Source: Nitrosomonadales bacterium (GTDB lineage: Bacteria; Pseudomonadota; Gammaproteobacteria; Burkholderiales; SG8-41). From it: a stretch of DNA of 8,516 nucleotides. The stretch's first letter is position 1. The number at the start of each line of letters is the position of its first letter. The DNA is taken from NCBI GenBank assembly GCA_009885185.1, contig VFLF01000468.1, positions 1-8,516 of the forward strand. Direction: 5' to 3'. This document shows, in pieces, positions 5,530 through 8,516 of this stretch. The position numbers were made by a program, and so were the translations under genes. The notes under the pieces were generated by a model. It did no database searches and had not been told where the DNA came from. It saw only the letters and a list, made by a program, of their open reading frames with translations.

Positions 5530-6036
5530 CTAATTGCAGTTGCGCGTATCCATCAACACCGTGGCGCGGTGGCGGGTGTAGGGGCGCCCGCGTTTTTGCG
5601 CGAGCGGGGTCCACCACACCACGGCATTGTCGCGCCGGGTGTAGAGGTTGACGGGCATGCGCGCGACGCTGCAATTTTCGAGTGTGATGTTGGCCTCGCG
5701 TACGCGATGCGCCCATTGCGGTATCCATTCCGACTGCGCGCGAAAACACTCGAGGTAGGCCTCGCGTTCCAGCGCGGGGCCGCACTGGCCTTGTTCGGGA
5801 TGCGCGAGCCACACCACGCCGCGCCGCGTGTCGATGCTGGCGCGCGCGACCACCGCGCCGTTTTCATCGAGAAACACGAGCTGGCCGTTGCGCATGCGGC
5901 TGACAATGCCGGGCGCGGTGCGATAGTTGATCTGCACGTCAAACGTCGCGTGCGTACGCGCGTGCCAATAGCCGTAGGCCGCCGCTCCCGCCGCGCCGGC
6001 GAACGCGGCGGCGATGATCGACAGGAAAATCTTCAG
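5530..6036 (-). CDS. Unrecognised membrane-anchored or exported protein, probable CTG start
   Basis: I do not recognise this 168-residue protein. The frame has no ATG, GTG or TTG between its upstream stop (just before 6057) and a GTG at 5937, yet those 33 codons encode KIFLSII followed by an Ala/Gly-rich stretch ending AAAYGYW, a typical signal peptide or membrane anchor, with codon usage like the rest of the gene. The best start is therefore the CTG at 6036-6034, overlapping the cytochrome stop as CTGA, in the manner of ATGA-coupled genes. Beyond the anchor are a segment with FLDENGAVVAR (55-65), four cysteines (85, 97, 122, 167) that could form disulfides in the periplasm, and an aromatic VVWWTPL motif (139-145). 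Position as last gene after a molybdoenzyme subunit and a cytochrome c suggests an accessory role in that system. If translation instead begins at GTG 5937, the product would be 135 residues and cytoplasmic. Confidence 0.7.
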   Translation of the reverse strand: MKIFLSIIAAAFAGAAGAAAYGYWHARTHATFDVQINYRTAPGIVSRMRNGQLVFLDENGAVVARASIDTRRGVVWLAHPEQGQCGPALEREAYLECFRAQSEWIPQWAHRVREANITLENCSVARMPVNLYTRRDNAVVWWTPLAQKRGRPYTRHRATVLMDTRNCN

Positions 6037-6386
6037 TGGCCGCTCGCCATCGGAATATTATCGAGATCGCGGGTGTGACCCCGCCGCACGTACGCCCAAA
6101 CGTCGGCCAGTTGCGCATCCGACAGCAAGGTTGCGAAAGACGGCATCGCGCCGCGCGCAGTCTTGGAGGCGCGCACGAAATCACTTTCGCTTGAGCCGGC
6201 TGCGTATGCGGCCAGATCGTAGGCGGCGTCTGTCTTGGCAAGACGCACGCCATGACAGACGGAGCAACGCTCGCCGTAGGTGATGGCGCCGGCTCGCTCG
6301 CGCGGGGAGGCGATGTCCTGCGCGAATGCAATCACCACTGGAAATGCCGCCGGCAGCAGTGCTGCGGCGTACCATCTATAGCGCAT
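6033..6386 (-). CDS. Small monohaem c-type cytochrome
   Basis: A periplasmic electron carrier of 117 residues, a normal size for a class I cytochrome c with signal peptide. A Sec signal peptide spans about 1-22 (MRYRWY, then a hydrophobic run to IAFA, cleavage before QD). The haem-attachment motif is CSVCH (C41, C44, H45); M81 in GAMPSF is the likely second axial ligand, and the C-terminal helix has LSDAQLADVWAYVRR (88-102), typical of this fold. It starts 33 bp after the stop of the molybdenum hydroxylase gene and overlaps the next gene by 4 bp, so all three are probably one operon. The gap is AT-rich with no clear Shine-Dalgarno and contains TTATC-T-GATAA (6387-6397) next to the start codon. 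Related Mo-hydroxylases of the isoquinoline or nicotinate type use a cytochrome c partner or fused domain as electron acceptor, and this protein probably plays that part. Confidence 0.92.
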   Translation of the reverse strand: MRYRWYAAALLPAAFPVVIAFAQDIASPRERAGAITYGERCSVCHGVRLAKTDAAYDLAAYAAGSSESDFVRASKTARGAMPSFATLLSDAQLADVWAYVRRGHTRDLDNIPMASGH

Positions 6387-6419
6387 TTATCTGATAAGTA
6401 TTTGTTTTTATTTCATATT

Positions 6420-8516
6420 TTATGTAGCAACGCTACGCACTTTATCCGGCGTGAACGGCAAATCGCGCAGCCGCTTGCCGGTGGCGTTGGCAATCGCGTT
6501 GGCGATCGCGGCGGCGGTGGGGCCTTGCGAGCCTTCGCCCACGCCGAGCGGTCTTTCGTTCGGCAGGTTGATGATATGCACCTCCACCGCCGGCACATCG
6601 GCGAAGGTGAAGATCGGGTAATCCGCCCATGAGCGCGTGGTGATGCGCTGGCGGTCGAACTTCACCTGCTCTTTCATCGTCCAGCTTGCCGCTTGAATGA
6701 TGCCGCCTTCGATCTGATTGATGATGCCGTCGGGGTTGACGGCGAGGCCCGCGTCCACCGATGACACCGCGCGCGTGACTTTGACATTGCCCGCGCGGTC
6801 TATCGTGACATCGGCCACCACCGCGCAGTAGCACGCAAGGTTTTTGTATTGCGCGAAGGCGATGCCGCGCCCCGACGAGCCGTTGCCGCTTTTGCCAATA
6901 CCGATGTTGGGCTTCCAGTTTGATTTCTGCGCCGCAAGTTCGATCACCGCGCGGGCGCGCGGGTTTTTCATGTGCCGCAAACGGAACTCCACCGGGTCCA
7001 CGCCGGCGGCGAGCGCAGCTTCGTCGATGAAGGACTCCAGCGCGAACACATTGGCGTACGCGCCCAGCGTGCGCAGCGCCGAGGTGCGCACCGGCATGTC
7101 CGTCAGGTAATGCAGCAGAATGTTTTGCCGTGGAAAATCATACAGCGGCACCGCGTTGCGATCCGCCGCGCCCGAGGGCTGCGGCGAGTTGTTCGGCGTG
7201 GCGGGCAACGCAGGCTCCGCGATATGCCAGCCGCCCAGCACAAAACTGCCGGCAGGGTTGCTCATCGGGCGCGTCGAGTGCGGATGGCTCCAGATCTCGT
7301 GCTGCCAGTTGACGATGTTGCCGGCTTCGTCAAGCTGCGCCTGCATTTTCATCACCATCGCCGAACCGTAGGGTTCCCACTGGAATTCATCTTCGCGCAT
7401 CCATTGCAGCTTCACCGGGCGGCCGCCGGTGGCGCGCGCGAGCAGGGCCGCGTCGCAGGCCACGTCATCCGCGCCGTTGTGGCCATAACAACCGGCGCCT
7501 TCAACGTGGGTACAAATAATGTTGGCAGCAGGGGTCTTGAGTACCTTAGCCAAATCATTACGCAGCGGGAATACGCCCTGACTGTGTGTCCATACGGTGT
7601 ATTTGCCGTCCTTCAACTGTGCCACGGCGCACGACGGGCCTATCGAGCCATGCGCCTGAAACGGCCGCGTGTATTCGGCTTCGACCGAGGTGACTTTGCC
7701 ACCGCCGGCGGTGGCGGGCGTTTTGGTGTTGATGACCATGTCGCGCGAGGGCATCTTTTTCAGATGCTCGTAAAGTGCGGCGCCCGTTGTTGTCCCGCCC
7801 GGCGGAAGATCCGGCGTTTCATTCCACTTGGCCGAGGCGCGCAGCGCCTGCGCCGCCTTGATCGCCTGCTCTTCGCGCTCGGTGGCGACCGCAACAAAAT
7901 TGCCGTCGCGCATCACCACCACCACGCCGGGCATGGCCTTGGCCGCGGCCTCGTCCACGGAAGCGAGTGTTGCTCGATACGACGGCGGACGCACCACGCG
8001 CCCGAACACCATGCCGGGCAGGCGCATATCCTGCACGTACGCCGCGCCGCCGGTGACCTTGGCGGGCAGATCGCGGCGCGGCAGGTTCTTGCCGATGACT
8101 TTATGCTGCGACGGCGCCTTGGGTTTGAAGGTGGCCGTGGCTTCGCGCTTGAGGTTGATGTCCTTGATGAGATCCCAATAGGTGACGCGCACCGGGCTGG
8201 CGCTGATCGCGCCGTCGGCTACGCTAAGCTTCTCGATGGCGACGTTGAGTTTTTGCGCGGCGGCAGCAAGCAACAGACCGCGCGCTTCGGCGCAGGCAAA
8301 ACGCAGCGCCGTGCCGCTGTTTTCCACCGACAGGCTGCCGGCGGTCATGCCTTCATCGGGCGTGCGCGCGGTATCGGCCGACACCATTTCGATGCGCTCG
8401 TAAGCGACATCGAGTTCATCGGCGGCGATCTGCGCCAGCGCGGTCAAAATGCCCTGACCGAGTTCGCATTTGCCGGTGTGGACGGTGACGGTGCCGTTGG
8501 CGTTGATCCGGATCCA
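6420..8516 (-). CDS. Xanthine-oxidase-family molybdopterin-binding large subunit (5' partial)
   Basis: The catalytic subunit of a molybdenum hydroxylase, which inserts oxygen from water into aldehydes or N-heterocycles. The frame is open to the window edge; 698 residues are visible, probably lacking only the N-terminus, including any Tat signal. Numbering from the edge: TGKCELGQG (14-22) is the first molybdopterin loop; a hammerhead (a/b) domain follows from about 140, including LPAKVTGGAAYVQDMRLPG; EGAGCYGHNGADD starts at E339; ALRTLGAYANVFALESFIDE lies further on; and GVGEG near the end holds E661, in the position of the conserved active-site glutamate. The overall pattern is closest to the isoquinoline 1-oxidoreductase beta / nicotinate dehydrogenase B type, which often works with a 2Fe-2S small subunit. 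No such subunit is in the window; it may lie upstream, beyond the edge. The cytochrome c and CTG-start genes follow directly. Substrate cannot be told from the sequence. Confidence 0.93.
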   Translation of the reverse strand, partial: WIRINANGTVTVHTGKCELGQGILTALAQIAADELDVAYERIEMVSADTARTPDEGMTAGSLSVENSGTALRFACAEARGLLLAAAAQKLNVAIEKLSVADGAISASPVRVTYWDLIKDINLKREATATFKPKAPSQHKVIGKNLPRRDLPAKVTGGAAYVQDMRLPGMVFGRVVRPPSYRATLASVDEAAAKAMPGVVVVMRDGNFVAVATEREEQAIKAAQALRASAKWNETPDLPPGGTTTGAALYEHLKKMPSRDMVINTKTPATAGGGKVTSVEAEYTRPFQAHGSIGPSCAVAQLKDGKYTVWTHSQGVFPLRNDLAKVLKTPAANIICTHVEGAGCYGHNGADDVACDAALLARATGGRPVKLQWMREDEFQWEPYGSAMVMKMQAQLDEAGNIVNWQHEIWSHPHSTRPMSNPAGSFVLGGWHIAEPALPATPNNSPQPSGAADRNAVPLYDFPRQNILLHYLTDMPVRTSALRTLGAYANVFALESFIDEAALAAGVDPVEFRLRHMKNPRARAVIELAAQKSNWKPNIGIGKSGNGSSGRGIAFAQYKNLACYCAVVADVTIDRAGNVKVTRAVSSVDAGLAVNPDGIINQIEGGIIQAASWTMKEQVKFDRQRITTRSWADYPIFTFADVPAVEVHIINLPNERPLGVGEGSQGPTAAAIANAIANATGKRLRDLPFTPDKVRSVAT

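Noticed and set aside
5503..6078. 191-residue plus-strand frame across the CTG-start gene
   Set aside because: It has a standard start, but the minus frame shows GC-rich third positions, a hydrophobic N-terminus and tight operon overlap; the plus frame is Arg/Ala-rich without motifs.
4058..6420. Similar AT-rich strings (TTTGTTTTTA) after the SDR stop and between the Mo-hydroxylase and cytochrome genes
   Set aside because: The shared stretch is only about ten low-complexity bases, easily explained by chance in AT-rich spacers.

Overview
The window looks like chromosomal DNA of a GC-rich proteobacterium, most likely a betaproteobacterium of the Burkholderiales or a close relative. The main pointer is a Bug-type periplasmic receptor of a tripartite tricarboxylate transporter, a family greatly expanded in that group. 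Near it lie an SDR, a D-2-hydroxyacid dehydrogenase and a xanthine-oxidase-family molybdoenzyme. GC-rich hairpin repeats fill most of the gaps. I see no rRNA, tRNA, CRISPR array, phage or transposase gene.

Layout, left to right. 1-1824 (+): 3' part of a PAS-GGDEF-EAL cyclic-di-GMP protein whose start lies outside the window. 1852-2826 (-): D-2-hydroxyacid dehydrogenase, convergent with it. 2915-2943: strong hairpin repeat. 2953-3090 (-): a 45-residue Gly/His-rich lipoprotein, shorter than usual ORF cut-offs, with an elaborate dyad in its promoter/leader. 3283-4056 (+): SDR-fold protein, divergent from the lipoprotein, in which all four catalytic-tetrad positions are substituted. 4249-5229 (+): Bug receptor, bracketed by two inverted-pair repeat elements (4100-4207 and 5356-5467) that appear to share one family. 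Between its stop and the right-hand element is an inverted doublet of GTAG-type REP sequences (5240-5321). 8516-5530 (-): a compact operon read leftwards, made of a molybdenum hydroxylase large subunit (5' end outside the window), a small monohaem cytochrome c, and an unrecognised membrane-anchored or exported protein that seems to start at CTG, overlapping the cytochrome stop.

How the parts may fit together (inference): the Mo-hydroxylase would oxidise an aldehyde or N-heterocycle and pass electrons to the adjacent cytochrome c, with the third protein as an accessory at the membrane. The Bug receptor, dehydrogenase and SDR-like protein resemble a scavenging or catabolic neighbourhood for organic acids, but nothing here identifies the substrate. 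The best leads for follow-up are the catalytically rewritten SDR, the lipoprotein with its nested dyad, the CTG-start partner of the cytochrome, and the covarying REP doublet.
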